The notes under the pieces were generated by a model that saw nothing but the letters and a program-made list of their open reading frames with translations, was not told where the DNA came from and made no database searches. This document shows, piece by piece, positions 32,700 to 41,386 of a DNA stretch of 64,000 nt. The DNA comes from Isoetes taiwanensis. Its lineage: Eukaryota > Streptophyta > Lycopodiopsida > Isoetales > Isoetaceae. The stretch is taken from NCBI GenBank assembly GCA_021234155.1, contig JAJEKV010000027.1, positions 5,518,623-5,582,622 of the forward strand, read 5' to 3'. The position numbers and the translations under genes are program-made. Numbering within the stretch: the first letter of the stretch is position 1; each line of letters begins with the position of its first letter.

Positions 32700-34787
32700 T
32701 CTATGCTCGTTATATGTTCATTGCTCAATGATTCTATGCAATTCTATCTTTGCATTTTGTATGGTTGTTGCATCCTTTGCACCTTAGATCTTCAATCTTG
32801 GTAACACGCATTTGGGTGTCTTTTACTCATGGTTCGGTTGGTAAGTCCGCTCATTACATATGTGCGTTTGGCATGGGAAAGTTATGTTTCTCGATTTAAT
32901 CACCCTTTTTCTTGGCATATAGTTTTTCCATAGTTGGATGTCTAGTTGTTTACTTTGCTCTTTCATAAAATTTCTATTGCCACTCCTTACGACCACTTTT
33001 ATATGCCACGTTTCTCCTCTTTTTCTATCTTGTCGAGGTGGTGTCTCTTGCCCATTTCATTATGGTTGGGTTTCTTCATCTTGTTCATTCAATTTAACGG
33101 CATGGTGGTAACGGCATGGTGGGTTGAAATTTGGATTTGTTTTTCTAGTGGCTTGCTTGCATTACTGTTTCTAGAGGCATGTGACCTGTTTCTTTTCGTT
33201 TGGTCATCTCATCTCATGATTTTTCTTGGTCCTTTTTTGCCCCGTATCTCATTTTTCCCCCGTATTCTTTTTTGCTCTTTATCCTTCATTAACCTCTTGA
33301 ATTGCCTTAGGTTCGTTTCTCGGTTTATCCTTTTGCCCCAGTGTCGTTTTTGCGTTTTAACCTCCTGAATCGCCTTATTTTTCTTTTTTCTTGTCTTGTC
33401 TCCTCCGTTTCTCATCTTGGTTTGCCTTGGTTCTCTTTGCTCTGTTGGTGTCCATTTATCATGCTTTTGCTCCTTGCTCTGCTTTATCCTTGTTTCTCCA
33501 TCGGCCTGCTTACTGCTTAGCCCTTTCTTCCTTGTTTGTCTCATCTGATCGATTTCTGGTCATCTTGTTTTACCAATTTGTCTCATTTGCTCCATCCTTT
33601 TGGCTTATCATTGTGCTACTGCTTTTGTTCTCAAAGTGGTCTCTAGTCCATGGATCTTGTTCTCTCCATTTGTCCATTCACTCAGTTGCTAGCCTAGTTC
33701 TTTTCTGCTCTGTGCTCTATCCATTTCTTACCTGACCGCTTTGGTTTGTCAGTTTATTTTATCGTCATTTCTTGCTCATTCTTGCCGCATTCTTGTTCTT
33801 CCTCTTTGCATATGAGCATTTTGCACTAAAAGTTTCCTTTTTTGATAACAGCATCCATTGGGGCATATCGCATCTTCAGTTTGATTCATTGCTTAGCAAT
33901 TTTATGCAATCTATCTTTGCATTTTCCATGGCTTTCTTGCACCTTAGATCTTCAGTCTTGGAAACACACAGTTGTTTGCTTTGCATTGCTCATCGTTTGG
34001 TTGGTAAGTTTGCTCTTTACATATGTGCATTTTGGCATAGGGTATTTCCATAGTTGGATGTCTAATTGATTACTTTTCTCTTTCATAAAATAGCTACCTT
34101 TCCATTCTTTATGACCAATTTCATCTACCGCGTTTCTCTTGGTCTCTACTTCTTGTTAGTGTTCGTGCTAGGGTGTCTCTTTTCTATCTTGTAAAGGTGG
34201 TGTCCGCCCATTTCATCATGGATGGGTTGTTTGTTCGATTTATGGTATGCTGGGGTTGAAGGTCGACTTTCTCTTTCTTATGGCTTGCTTGCATTACTAT
34301 TTCTAGAGGCTTTTGCCCTATCTCTTTTCTTTGGTCATCTCACCTTATGATTTTTCCTTAGTTATTTTTTCCCGTGTTTCATATTTTTCCTCCGAGTTCC
34401 TTCTTGCTCTTTATCCTTCGTTAACCTCTTGCATTGCTTTTCGCTGTTGATCCGTTTTCTCCAATTCCTTATTATTTGTCTTTTCGTCATTTTGACTGCT
34501 TTAGTTTTTCTTTTTCTTTTGCTTGCCTTGTCTTCTTCGTTTCTCATCGTTATTCGCCTTGGTTCTCTTTGCTATGTTGGTGTCCATATATCATGTTTTT
34601 GCTCCTTCATCTGTTTTTATCCTTGCTTCTCTATCGGCCTTGCTTCGCCGTTTTCTATCATGTTTGTCTTTTTCATCTGAACGATTCTGGTCATTCTGTT
34701 TACCAGTTTTCCTCTTTTGTTTCTGCTCTTGTCCTTGCTCTAGTCGTCCCTAGTTTGTCGCATTCTTTTTGAGGTAGATTCCTCTTC
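32700..34787 (+). repeat. tandem duplication with a period of about 1.13 kb
   Basis: Ordered matches with a near-constant offset pair 32784 with 33944 (CTTAGATCTTCA), 32926 with 34045 (TTTCCATAGTTGGATGTCTA), 33411 with 34541 (CTTGGTTCTCTTTGCT) and 33493 with 34628. Divergence is moderate, with many indels. No protein is encoded in either copy. Confidence 0.72.
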
Positions 34788-34827
34788 TATCGGCCACTTG
34801 ATTGTATCATAGGACCCATCCTAGGAA
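34788..34827 (+). repeat. 40-bp tail module, copy 1
   Basis: It begins TATCGGCCACTTGATTG and ends CCATCCTAGGAA, identical to 41347-41386. The last base is also the first base of head module copy 2. Confidence 0.8.
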
Positions 34828-34985
34828 TGCCACGGTTCTATTGTGATAACAATAGAACCGACATTCCTTGGATGGGGACGCCCTTCCTCGCCTCTCCTAT
34901 TTATACGGCTTCATTCTTCTTTTCCAGTCATCGGCGTTCTCTTGAGCTCCTTTTTCATTCTTTCTCTTTTGCCTCCACAAATTTC
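34827..34985 (+). promoter_or_regulatory. head module copy 2: perfect hairpin followed by a TATA box
   Basis: The same 11-bp stem is at 34834-34844 and 34849-34859, with TATTTATA at 34899-34906. Both the stem and the TATA box are unchanged relative to copy 1. Confidence 0.6.
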
Positions 34986-35409
34986 CCGCCCCCCTCTCCC
35001 TCTATCATATCTGGCTTGTTGGTTGTACGTACAGTTTTCAGAGTGTTTAGTGTTTGGTTACGTTTCAGGTATGTTGTGGCTCCATAGCCTCCGGGATAGC
35101 ATTTTCTTAGTCATTTTTTCAATTGGTTGTTCCATCTATGGTATGGCTCTATGGTCGTTAGCTTTGTCTGCATATTTTCTTTTTCTCGGCGTGGCGGCGT
35201 AGCCTCCGAGACTGTAGTTGTTATTTATTTTCTCGGGGTGGCGTTGTAGCCTCCGAGGCAGCACTACTCGGATGTTCTTTCCCGTGATGATCTTTTTCCG
35301 CGGACGGTTCCCGACTGGTCGGCTGTGTTTCTTCCTTGGCGTGGCCCTGGAGCCTCCGAGTGCTATTATATTCTTGATTACTGCGCTTTGATGCGTGCCT
35401 ATGCTTGTA

Positions 35410-35414
35410 GCTTC
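35410..35414 (+). repeat. left target-site duplication of Copia-2
   Basis: GCTTC, repeated at 40915-40919. Confidence 0.85.
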
Positions 35415-36051
35415 TATTAGTTTTCAAGTTACAAATTTGCAACCTTGCAATTTATGCCTAGCAAACAAATCACAAATCCTTAGATTGAATGGAATACTTT
35501 GCAAGTACAATGATTTTAACCTTGAGAGCCAAAGTGTGGTCACTAATCCCAAGTTTACAATGATCTATTCAATTCCTTCAATCAAAGAAATAATGCCTTA
35601 AAATTAATCATTAACCATTGAGAATGTTACTGTAGATATGGTATTGACCATATCACTGTAGCAGCTTTGACTTTTTATTTCGAGCTCCAATCCGGCATCC
35701 TTATTCGATCCTCTGCTATCGAATACATCAAATTGTCTGCCTTCATTCTTTCTATACTGCAATTCCGACGGTTTAGGATCGGATCGGGTCCAGCTCAACT
35801 GCTAATCTTGGATTTCTCTATTCGACTCAATATCCAACATGCCTATTAGCTCAAAACAGCTTTTCCAACCATTGCCCGAGAATAATCATAGGCTTTAATA
35901 ATTTACATGAAGATATTGAACATTTGGTTACCAAGTGTTCATGCAACCTAGGTTTTACCAATATTTACAACTTCAACCATACATTTGTAACTGAGATCTA
36001 TATGAGCAGAGGTCAATCCATTATCAACTATAAGCTTACCAACAATTAACA
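35415..36051 (-). repeat. 3' LTR of Copia-2
   Basis: 637 bp. In element sense it starts TGTTAATTGTTGG and ends AAAACTAATA; with GCTTC as target duplication the end is TA rather than the usual CA. Confidence 0.9.
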
Positions 36052-36062
36052 CTCCTCCTTCA
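36052..36062 (-). promoter_or_regulatory. polypurine tract of Copia-2
   Basis: In element sense AAGGAGGAG lies directly before TGTTAATTG of the 3' LTR. Confidence 0.78.
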
Positions 36063-36064
36063 GC

Positions 36065-36532
36065 TTATAAGTTGATAATGTTGAGATTTGTTTTGAACTG
36101 GTTGAACTTGTTTTCTGCAAGAGCTTTAGTAAAAATATCAGCAGTTTGTTGGGCAGTTTCAACATACCTCATTTGAATATATCCCTTGCTTGCTAAATCC
36201 CCGATGAAATGAATGTTTAGCTCGATATGTTTAGTTCTTTCATGCTCAACTGGATTCTTAACTATGGCAATGCAACTTTGACTATCTGTCATAATTTCAG
36301 TGGCTTCAAGTTGCAAACAATTCAATTCTCCCAATAGTCTTCTTAACCAGGTAATCTCTTTTGCTACTAAGGAGGCTGCTGCATACTCAGCTTCAGCAGA
36401 ACTCATTGCTATAGCTGATTGTTTTTTACACTTCCAATTTATAACTCCACCTCCTAAGAATATTGCATAGCCAGAGGTAGATCTTCTGCATTCTAAATCT
36501 CCACCCCAGTCAGCATCACTATATGCAAGCAA
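36065..36532 (-). CDS. RNase H domain of Copia-2
   Basis: The 155-residue frame reads YSDADWGGDLECRRSTSGYA (catalytic Asp), WKCKKQSAIAMSSAEAEY (catalytic Glu), TDSQSCIAIVKNP (Asp) and HIELNIHFIGD, ending TADIFTKALAENKF. These are the full copia RNase H motifs. It degrades RNA in the RNA-DNA hybrid during reverse transcription. A stop at about 36533-36535 separates it from RT, whereas an intact element has one polyprotein. Confidence 0.92.
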   Translation of the reverse strand: MLAYSDADWGGDLECRRSTSGYAIFLGGGVINWKCKKQSAIAMSSAEAEYAAASLVAKEITWLRRLLGELNCLQLEATEIMTDSQSCIAIVKNPVEHERTKHIELNIHFIGDLASKGYIQMRYVETAQQTADIFTKALAENKFNQFKTNLNIINL

Positions 36533-36534
36533 TT

Positions 36535-37614
36535 TTAGAGCTGATTTTTAGTACCCTTCAAATATCTTAAAATTCTTTTGCCCGCTTCCCAATGTTCTTT
36601 TGTGGGATTATGACATCTTCTACTTATGATATTTACTGCATATGCCATATCTGGCCTTGTACTATTGGCCAAATACAGCAGACATCCAACAAGTGCTCTA
36701 TAAGGTACCATTTCCATGGCAGCAATCTCCTCCTCAGTTTGAGCCTGGTGATCAGTTAGTCTATGTCCTGGTAACATAGGAATTTTAACAGGATTTGCAT
36801 TTTCCATGCTGAACCTTTTCAGCATATTCTCAACATGCTTGCATTGATTTAATTTCAAGAGCTTCTCTTTTCTATTTCTGATCACATCTATCCCTAGGAA
36901 TTTACTTAATTCCCCTAGGTCTGTCATCTGAAACCGAGCTTTTAATATTTTTTTGCATTCATTGAGAATGTTTAAAGAGTTTGCAACCATAATGCAGTCA
37001 TCCACATAAAGTGCAATGATGCAAAATTCTTCTCCAACTTGAAATCTGTATAGGTTGCCATCATTTTTCAACTTTTCAAAACCATGTTCAGTCAGAAATT
37101 GATTCATACACAAATACCATTCTCTTGGGGATTGTTTTAATCCATACACAGCTTTCTTTAATTTCCATACCATATTTTTACCAATCTCAAATCCTGGAGC
37201 TTGTTTCATATAAGCCTCCTCCTCAAGTGTTGCATTCAAGAAGGCAGTTTTCACATCCATATGATGTAATTCTAAACTTAATGCATTTGCCATTGCCAAA
37301 AGAACTCGAATACTAGTGTTTTTGACAATTGGAGAATATGTTTCATCATAATCTTTGCCTTTCTTTTGAGTAAATCCCTGTGCAACAAGTCTCGCTTTGT
37401 ATTTTTTTGTGCCATCAGAATTTTCTTTGATTCTAAAAACCCACTTGCTTCCAATAACATTTTGTTCTGTGTTCAATGTGACTAGATCATAAGTTTCAGT
37501 CTCTTCAAAGGACTTTAATTCATCTTTCATAGCATCGAGCCATTTGTCTTTATCCAAACTTTCATTGACCTCATCAATACTTGAAGGAATCTGCTCATCT
37601 TCAAGAATTGCCAT
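36535..37614 (-). CDS. reverse transcriptase domain of Copia-2
   Basis: The 359-residue frame covers the whole RVT_2 domain: WLDAMKDELKSFE, KWVFRIKENSDG, ARLVAQGFTQKKG, ELHHMDVKTAFLNA (catalytic Asp), KLKKAVYGLKQSPREW, IALYVDDCIMV (YVDD box), LGELSKFLGIDV and GCLLYLANSTRPD. All catalytic residues are present. The frame is free of stops and carries the RT that Copia-1 has lost. The stop after KGTKNQL is premature for the polyprotein. Confidence 0.95.
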   Translation of the reverse strand: MAILEDEQIPSSIDEVNESLDKDKWLDAMKDELKSFEETETYDLVTLNTEQNVIGSKWVFRIKENSDGTKKYKARLVAQGFTQKKGKDYDETYSPIVKNTSIRVLLAMANALSLELHHMDVKTAFLNATLEEEAYMKQAPGFEIGKNMVWKLKKAVYGLKQSPREWYLCMNQFLTEHGFEKLKNDGNLYRFQVGEEFCIIALYVDDCIMVANSLNILNECKKILKARFQMTDLGELSKFLGIDVIRNRKEKLLKLNQCKHVENMLKRFSMENANPVKIPMLPGHRLTDHQAQTEEEIAAMEMVPYRALVGCLLYLANSTRPDMAYAVNIISRRCHNPTKEHWEAGKRILRYLKGTKNQL

Positions 37615-38504
37615 TATTTTCTCAAAATCAGCTGTTTTTCAATTCTTCTGCTTCTTCCTTGTTCATTTCGGCCATATGGTATTTCCTCTAGTTTAGCTTC
37701 CTCAACTAGCCTTTCTGCTTGAGTTTTTCTCCTTCTAGCAGGTATCTTATCAGCCCCTTTATTGTCACCATTGTCTGCATCTGGCAATACTGGTTCATCT
37801 ATTTGCTTTGTATTATCAATGTCTGTATTTGTAGGTACAGCCTCACTTACATGCTCTTCATTGTCATCATCATCCAAGTCTGGAACAATTTTGTTTAATA
37901 CTGGAGTTTGCTTTTCTATCTCAGCTTCCTGTTTATGTCTATCCTTGTAGACTATTTCTTCATTGAAAAGAACATATCTACTTATAACAATAGTTTGCCT
38001 TTCTGGAATAAGAACCCTGTACCCTTTAGACTCAGAGTCATAGCCAATAAGAAATCCAACTTCTGCTTTGTCATCCAATTTTTGTCTTAGTTCTGCTGGC
38101 TTATGAACAAAACACAAACAGCCATATGACTTAAAGAAGTCAAAATCTAACCTTTCATGAGGATTCCAAAGTAAATTTGGTATATTCCCTTTGAGACTTG
38201 CAGAAGGTAGCATATTGTGTATTCGAACAGCAGTTCTTAGGGCTTCTTCCCATAAGTTTCTTGGTAGTCCACTATGTTTTATCATTGCCCTTACTGCATC
38301 CATCAATGTTTTGTTTCTTCTCTCAGCCACTCCATTCTGCTGGGGGCTATGTCTGCATGTCAACTGCCTTTTTATGCCATGATCAATACAAAAGGTTCTG
38401 AATTTTGTAGATAGATATTCTTCTCCTCTGTCAGACCTCAAGCATTTAACTCTCTTTCCAATTTCTCTTTCCATTTCTGCAACAAACTGCTTGAATGCTT
38501 GCAA
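37614..38504 (-). CDS. integrase core (second Asp, Glu) and C-terminal domain of Copia-2
   Basis: RVKCLRSDRGEEYLS (second Asp) and [15 protein letters not shown] (catalytic Glu) are followed by the C-terminal GYDSESKGYRVLIPE and an acidic linker ending GRNEQGRSRRIE. The first catalytic Asp block (IHTDLCGPLNVRS) and ITFIDDYSRKCK lie at 38630-38510 in the same general reading but separated by a frameshift, so the DDE triad exists in pieces. Confidence 0.9.
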   Translation of the reverse strand: MQAFKQFVAEMEREIGKRVKCLRSDRGEEYLSTKFRTFCIDHGIKRQLTCRHSPQQNGVAERRNKTLMDAVRAMIKHSGLPRNLWEEALRTAVRIHNMLPSASLKGNIPNLLWNPHERLDFDFFKSYGCLCFVHKPAELRQKLDDKAEVGFLIGYDSESKGYRVLIPERQTIVISRYVLFNEEIVYKDRHKQEAEIEKQTPVLNKIVPDLDDDDNEEHVSEAVPTNTDIDNTKQIDEPVLPDADNGDNKGADKIPARRRKTQAERLVEEAKLEEIPYGRNEQGRSRRIEKQLILRK

Positions 38505-38629
38505 TGCTTGAGATTTCCTTGTTAAATAGTAGACTTTGCATTTTCTACTATAATCATCAATGAAAGTAATGAAGTACCTGTGATTATTTTTGCTTCTTAC
38601 ATTCAGGGGACCACAGAGATCTGTATGAA

Positions 38630-39547
38630 TCAGTGACTTGCTTTTGATTCTCTTTTTCTAAAGGGTAATCTATTTAGCTTTCCAATAGCACAACCTTCAC
38701 ATATTGGATCCTCCTTTTTTCCATCTTTACAATTTATGATGCCAAGCTTTTGCAGTGTTCTTAGATTATTAAAGTGAGAATGTGCCAATCTGTTGTGCCA
38801 CAATTCCATGTCTACTTCTTGAACAAGATTTATATTAGTTGGTACAAGTCTATTCATCTGGAAAAGATTGCCAACTCTTTTTGCTCGAAACTTTAACTTT
38901 TCATTCAAGAACACATTACATTCTTTTGAGTCAAAATTGACTCGATAGCCTAAGTCAACAAGCTGACTTACAGAAATCAGATTTTTAATGATTACTGGCA
39001 CACAAAGAACATCTTCAATATTTACAATATTTCCATCCAAATCTTCAAGTTGTAGCAAGCCTTTGCCTTGAATTTCAGTTAGATCTCCATTGCCAACTTG
39101 AATTTTTCTAGAGCTTGCCTTAGAAAAATTTTTAAGCATCTCAGCTGATTTTACAACTGATCTTTCAGCTCCAGAATCAACTACAAGAAGATCAGTCTTG
39201 TCAGCACCATAATTTTCATGAACAATAGCAAAATTTTTAGTTACCTCTTCATCATTATCCGTATCATCTTTGCTCTTCTCAACAACTTCTTGAGCTACAT
39301 AGGTTTTCTCAATATTTCTGCCTCGACCCCTGCCAGAGCTTCCTCCTCTTTCTTTCCCTTTTCCAAAGTTCTTTGGAGTAGGACATTTTGCTGCCATGTG
39401 TCCCCTTCCTCCACAGGTGAAGCAATTAAATTCCTTTTCTTTTTTAAGTTTTGGGCATTCATGCACTCTTATAGTGACCCTGTTCATGGCAGTAATAACA
39501 TGTAACATTTCCTTTTTCCTTGACCAGCAGAATTTCAAGATTTTCAC
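38630..39547 (-). CDS. zinc knuckle, protease and integrase HHCC of Copia-2
   Basis: CFTCGGRGHMAAKC is a CCHC knuckle. TDLLVVDSGAERSVV is the protease active site, followed by VLCVPVIIKNLISVSQLVDL. WHNRLAHSHFNNL and CEGCAIGKLNRLPF form the integrase HHCC zinc finger. The frame stops after SKASH, where integrase should continue. A first knuckle (CYYCHEQGHYKSA) is read in the Gag frame upstream, so a frameshift lies near 39470-39540. Confidence 0.9.
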   Translation of the reverse strand: MKILKFCWSRKKEMLHVITAMNRVTIRVHECPKLKKEKEFNCFTCGGRGHMAAKCPTPKNFGKGKERGGSSGRGRGRNIEKTYVAQEVVEKSKDDTDNDEEVTKNFAIVHENYGADKTDLLVVDSGAERSVVKSAEMLKNFSKASSRKIQVGNGDLTEIQGKGLLQLEDLDGNIVNIEDVLCVPVIIKNLISVSQLVDLGYRVNFDSKECNVFLNEKLKFRAKRVGNLFQMNRLVPTNINLVQEVDMELWHNRLAHSHFNNLRTLQKLGIINCKDGKKEDPICEGCAIGKLNRLPFRKRESKASH

Positions 39548-40267
39548 TTTGTCTAAGGATCTTTTTTTGTTCCCATTCAGTTCTTAAAAGATTTTCAACC
39601 TCCTCCTTTGATCTACATGTATTTCTAACAAACAGGGACAAGTTTTCATTCTCACTAATAGCTCTTGAGATCTGGAGAACCTGACTCCTTTCAGAAATAA
39701 TTGTGCCTGCTCCTGCTAAATCTGCTATCATGTTGTCAAACTTATTAAAGTACTCAGTCACATCTTCATCTTCCCTAAGCTTCAAGTTTCTCAACTCATT
39801 CTCTAGCAAGTCTAATTGGGAAGACGTTTTCTCTTCATAGTGACTTAACAAAAATTTCCACATGTCCTTTGGACTAAGAGATCTAAGTTTCAATCTGATA
39901 GTAGGACTAACCTTACAAGAAATAATCCCTTGTGCTTCCTTGAGTTTGGCTTGAATAGTCTTTCCTGCAGTCAATGCTCCAACACGAGTGCTTTGACCTG
40001 CTGTACCAGTGCTTTGACCTGCTGTACCACCTGTTGTACCAGCTTCTCCTGAAGTTTGTCCTGCTCCTCCAGCTACAGATGCTGCTGAGCCAGTTCTGAC
40101 CAAGCCTCCAGTGCTTACAGCTAGAGTACTGGTAGGATCTACCAGCTCCCATAAATCTTCCACCTCCAAGAGGTGAATCATAGCATCCTTCCATACTTGG
40201 AACCCAGGTCCACCCTTGTAGACCTCTATTTGATTTAATAAGCTAGCTCCAAACCTGCTAGACATAA
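39459..40267 (-). CDS. Gag of Copia-2
   Basis: The likely start is the ATG of MSSRFGASLLNQIEVYKGG at about 40265, shortly after the PBS; an upstream in-frame ATG falls inside the LTR. The frame contains GFQVWKDAMIHLLEVEDLWE, a TGGTAGQSTGTAGQST repeat, MWKFLLSHYEEKTSSQLD and the first CCHC knuckle, CYYCHEQGHY. It is the capsid/nucleocapsid precursor. It ends where the frame shifts into the next block. Confidence 0.88.
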
Positions 40268-40269
40268 CT

Positions 40270-40285
40270 GTAGCTCTGATACCAC
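40270..40285 (-). promoter_or_regulatory. primer-binding site of Copia-2 (initiator tRNA-Met)
   Basis: In element sense TGGTATCAGAGCTACAG follows the 5' LTR. Confidence 0.88.
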
Positions 40286-40914
40286 TATTAGTTTTCAAGT
40301 TACAAATTTGCAACCTTGCAATTTATGCCTAGCAAACAAATCTACAAATCCTTAGATTGAATGGAATACTTTGCAAGTACAATGATTTTAACCTTGGGAG
40401 CCAAAGTGTGGTCACTAATCCCAAGTTTACAATGATCTAATCGATTCCTTCAATCAAAGAAATAATGCCTTTAAACTTAATCATTAACCATTGAAAAGGT
40501 TACTGTAGATATGGTATTGACCATATCACTGTAGCAGCTTTGACTCTTTATTTCGAGCTCCAATCCGGCATCCTTGTTCAATCCTCTGCACTCGAATGCC
40601 ACAAAAATGTCTGCCTTCATCCTTTGTATATTGCAACTCCGACGGTTTAGGATCGGATAGAGACCAGCTCAACTGCTAATTTCAGATTTCACTATTCGTC
40701 TCAATATCCCACATGCCTATTAGCTCAAAACGGCTTTTCCAACCATTGCTCGAGAATAATCATAGGCTTTAATAATTTACTTGAAGATATTGAACAAGTG
40801 TTCATGCACCCTAGGTTTTACCAATATTTACAACTTCAACCATACATTTGTAACTGAGATCCATAAGAGCAGAGGTCAATCTATTATCAACTATAAGCTT
40901 ACCAACAATTAACA
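40286..40914 (-). repeat. 5' LTR of Copia-2
   Basis: 629 bp, homologous to 35415-36051, with substitutions and small indels (for example GGTTACCA near 35927 is absent here). Confidence 0.9.
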
Positions 40915-40919
40915 GCTTC
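40915..40919 (+). repeat. right target-site duplication of Copia-2
   Basis: GCTTC, matching 35410-35414. Confidence 0.85.
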
Positions 40920-41071
40920 TAACTTTCTAATGGGTCATTCTTCTTTTCAGACTTTTCAGACTTTTCATTGCAGGTCATTTTCTCGCAGTTGTCTCAGTTG
41001 TCAGAGCCATCTTGTTGTGTTATCACCTCACTTCTCGGCAGACGTATGCTAGCGACATTCTTCGAGAGCGT

Positions 41072-41150
41072 TGACGACCGTTTCTCATTAGGGTTTTCCT
41101 CAAAAACCCGAAAGGGCGGGGTTTTTCATCCCGGTGAGAAGCGGTCGTCA
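41072..41150 (+). other. long two-tier hairpin near the 3' end of unit 2
   Basis: TGACGACCGTTTCTCA (41072-41087) pairs with TGAGAAGCGGTCGTCA (41135-41150) over 16 positions with one G-T type mismatch. Inside, AAAAACCC (41102-41109) pairs with GGGTTTTT (41119-41126). No hammerhead core motif (CTGATGA) is present. The structure may act at the RNA level, but this is inference. Confidence 0.6.
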
Positions 41151-41346
41151 GTTTTTCTCACGTTTGCATAGACTAAGCGGTGGATGAATCATCTTTTATC
41201 GTGTAGTCCTTAGTTCATTGTGCTCTCGATGATTGTCTAGTTTCAGAGCACACAAATTTCAAGTTTTTTCAGAAGTTCTACCCCGAATAGGGGAATCATT
41301 TTGTACTCAACGATTTTACAAAGCTCAATGAGAACACCACTTCACT

Positions 41347-41386
41347 TATCGGCCACTTGATTGTATCATAGGACCCATCCTAGGAA
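41347..41386 (+). repeat. 40-bp tail module, copy 2
   Basis: Identical to 34788-34827; it ends unit 2. Confidence 0.8.

Larger units (their letters stand above)
28829..34827 (+). repeat. non-coding unit 1 with hairpin/TATA head and 40-bp tail
   Basis: The 6.0-kb unit starts with the 159-bp head shared with 34827-34985 and ends with the 40-bp tail shared with 41347-41386. It abuts unit 2 with no gap. No frame longer than about 140 codons is found, and none resembles a protein. The plus strand is strongly T-rich, and the interior contains several tandem duplications. Possible explanations are a non-autonomous LTR-type or other retroelement family with conserved ends, or a duplicated non-coding transcription unit. 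I do not recognise the family. Confidence 0.55.
35415..40914 (-). mobile_element. Copia-2, nearly complete Ty1-copia retrotransposon
   Basis: 5.5 kb with LTRs at 35415-36051 and 40286-40914 and a 5-bp target duplication (GCTTC). On the minus strand it has PBS, Gag, zinc knuckles, protease, integrase, RT, RNase H and PPT in standard copia order. Domain frames are long and catalytic motifs are intact. Breaks are limited to a frameshift between Gag and protease (about 39460-39547), one inside integrase (near 38630-38504) and a stop between RT and RNase H (about 36533). It is related to Copia-1 in Gag, integrase and RNase H but is a different family by LTR sequence. Confidence 0.95.
34827..41386 (+). 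repeat. non-coding unit 2, interrupted by Copia-2
   Basis: It has the same head and tail as unit 1. Without the 5.5-kb copia insertion and its target duplication it is about 1.05 kb (34827-35414 and 40920-41386). Its interior differs from unit 1 except for short stretches such as GTGTTTGGTTACG. It includes four copies of a G(T/G)AGCCTCCG(A/G)G motif near 35080, 35207, 35248 and 35351, and a long hairpin near its 3' end. Confidence 0.55.

Noticed and set aside
32384-34772. Many hydrophobic plus-strand frames of 80-140 codons
   Set aside because: They result from T-rich sequence (Phe/Leu/Ser codons) and overlap in all frames; no protein family matches.
28829-34985. A conventional LTR retrotransposon with LTRs at 28829 and 34827
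   Set aside because: Similarity covers only 159 bp, no PBS follows the first copy, and the sequence before the second copy is a shared unit tail rather than a polypurine tract.
41072-41150. Hammerhead ribozyme (retrozyme) in unit 2
   Set aside because: The conserved CTGATGA and GAAA core arrangement is absent.
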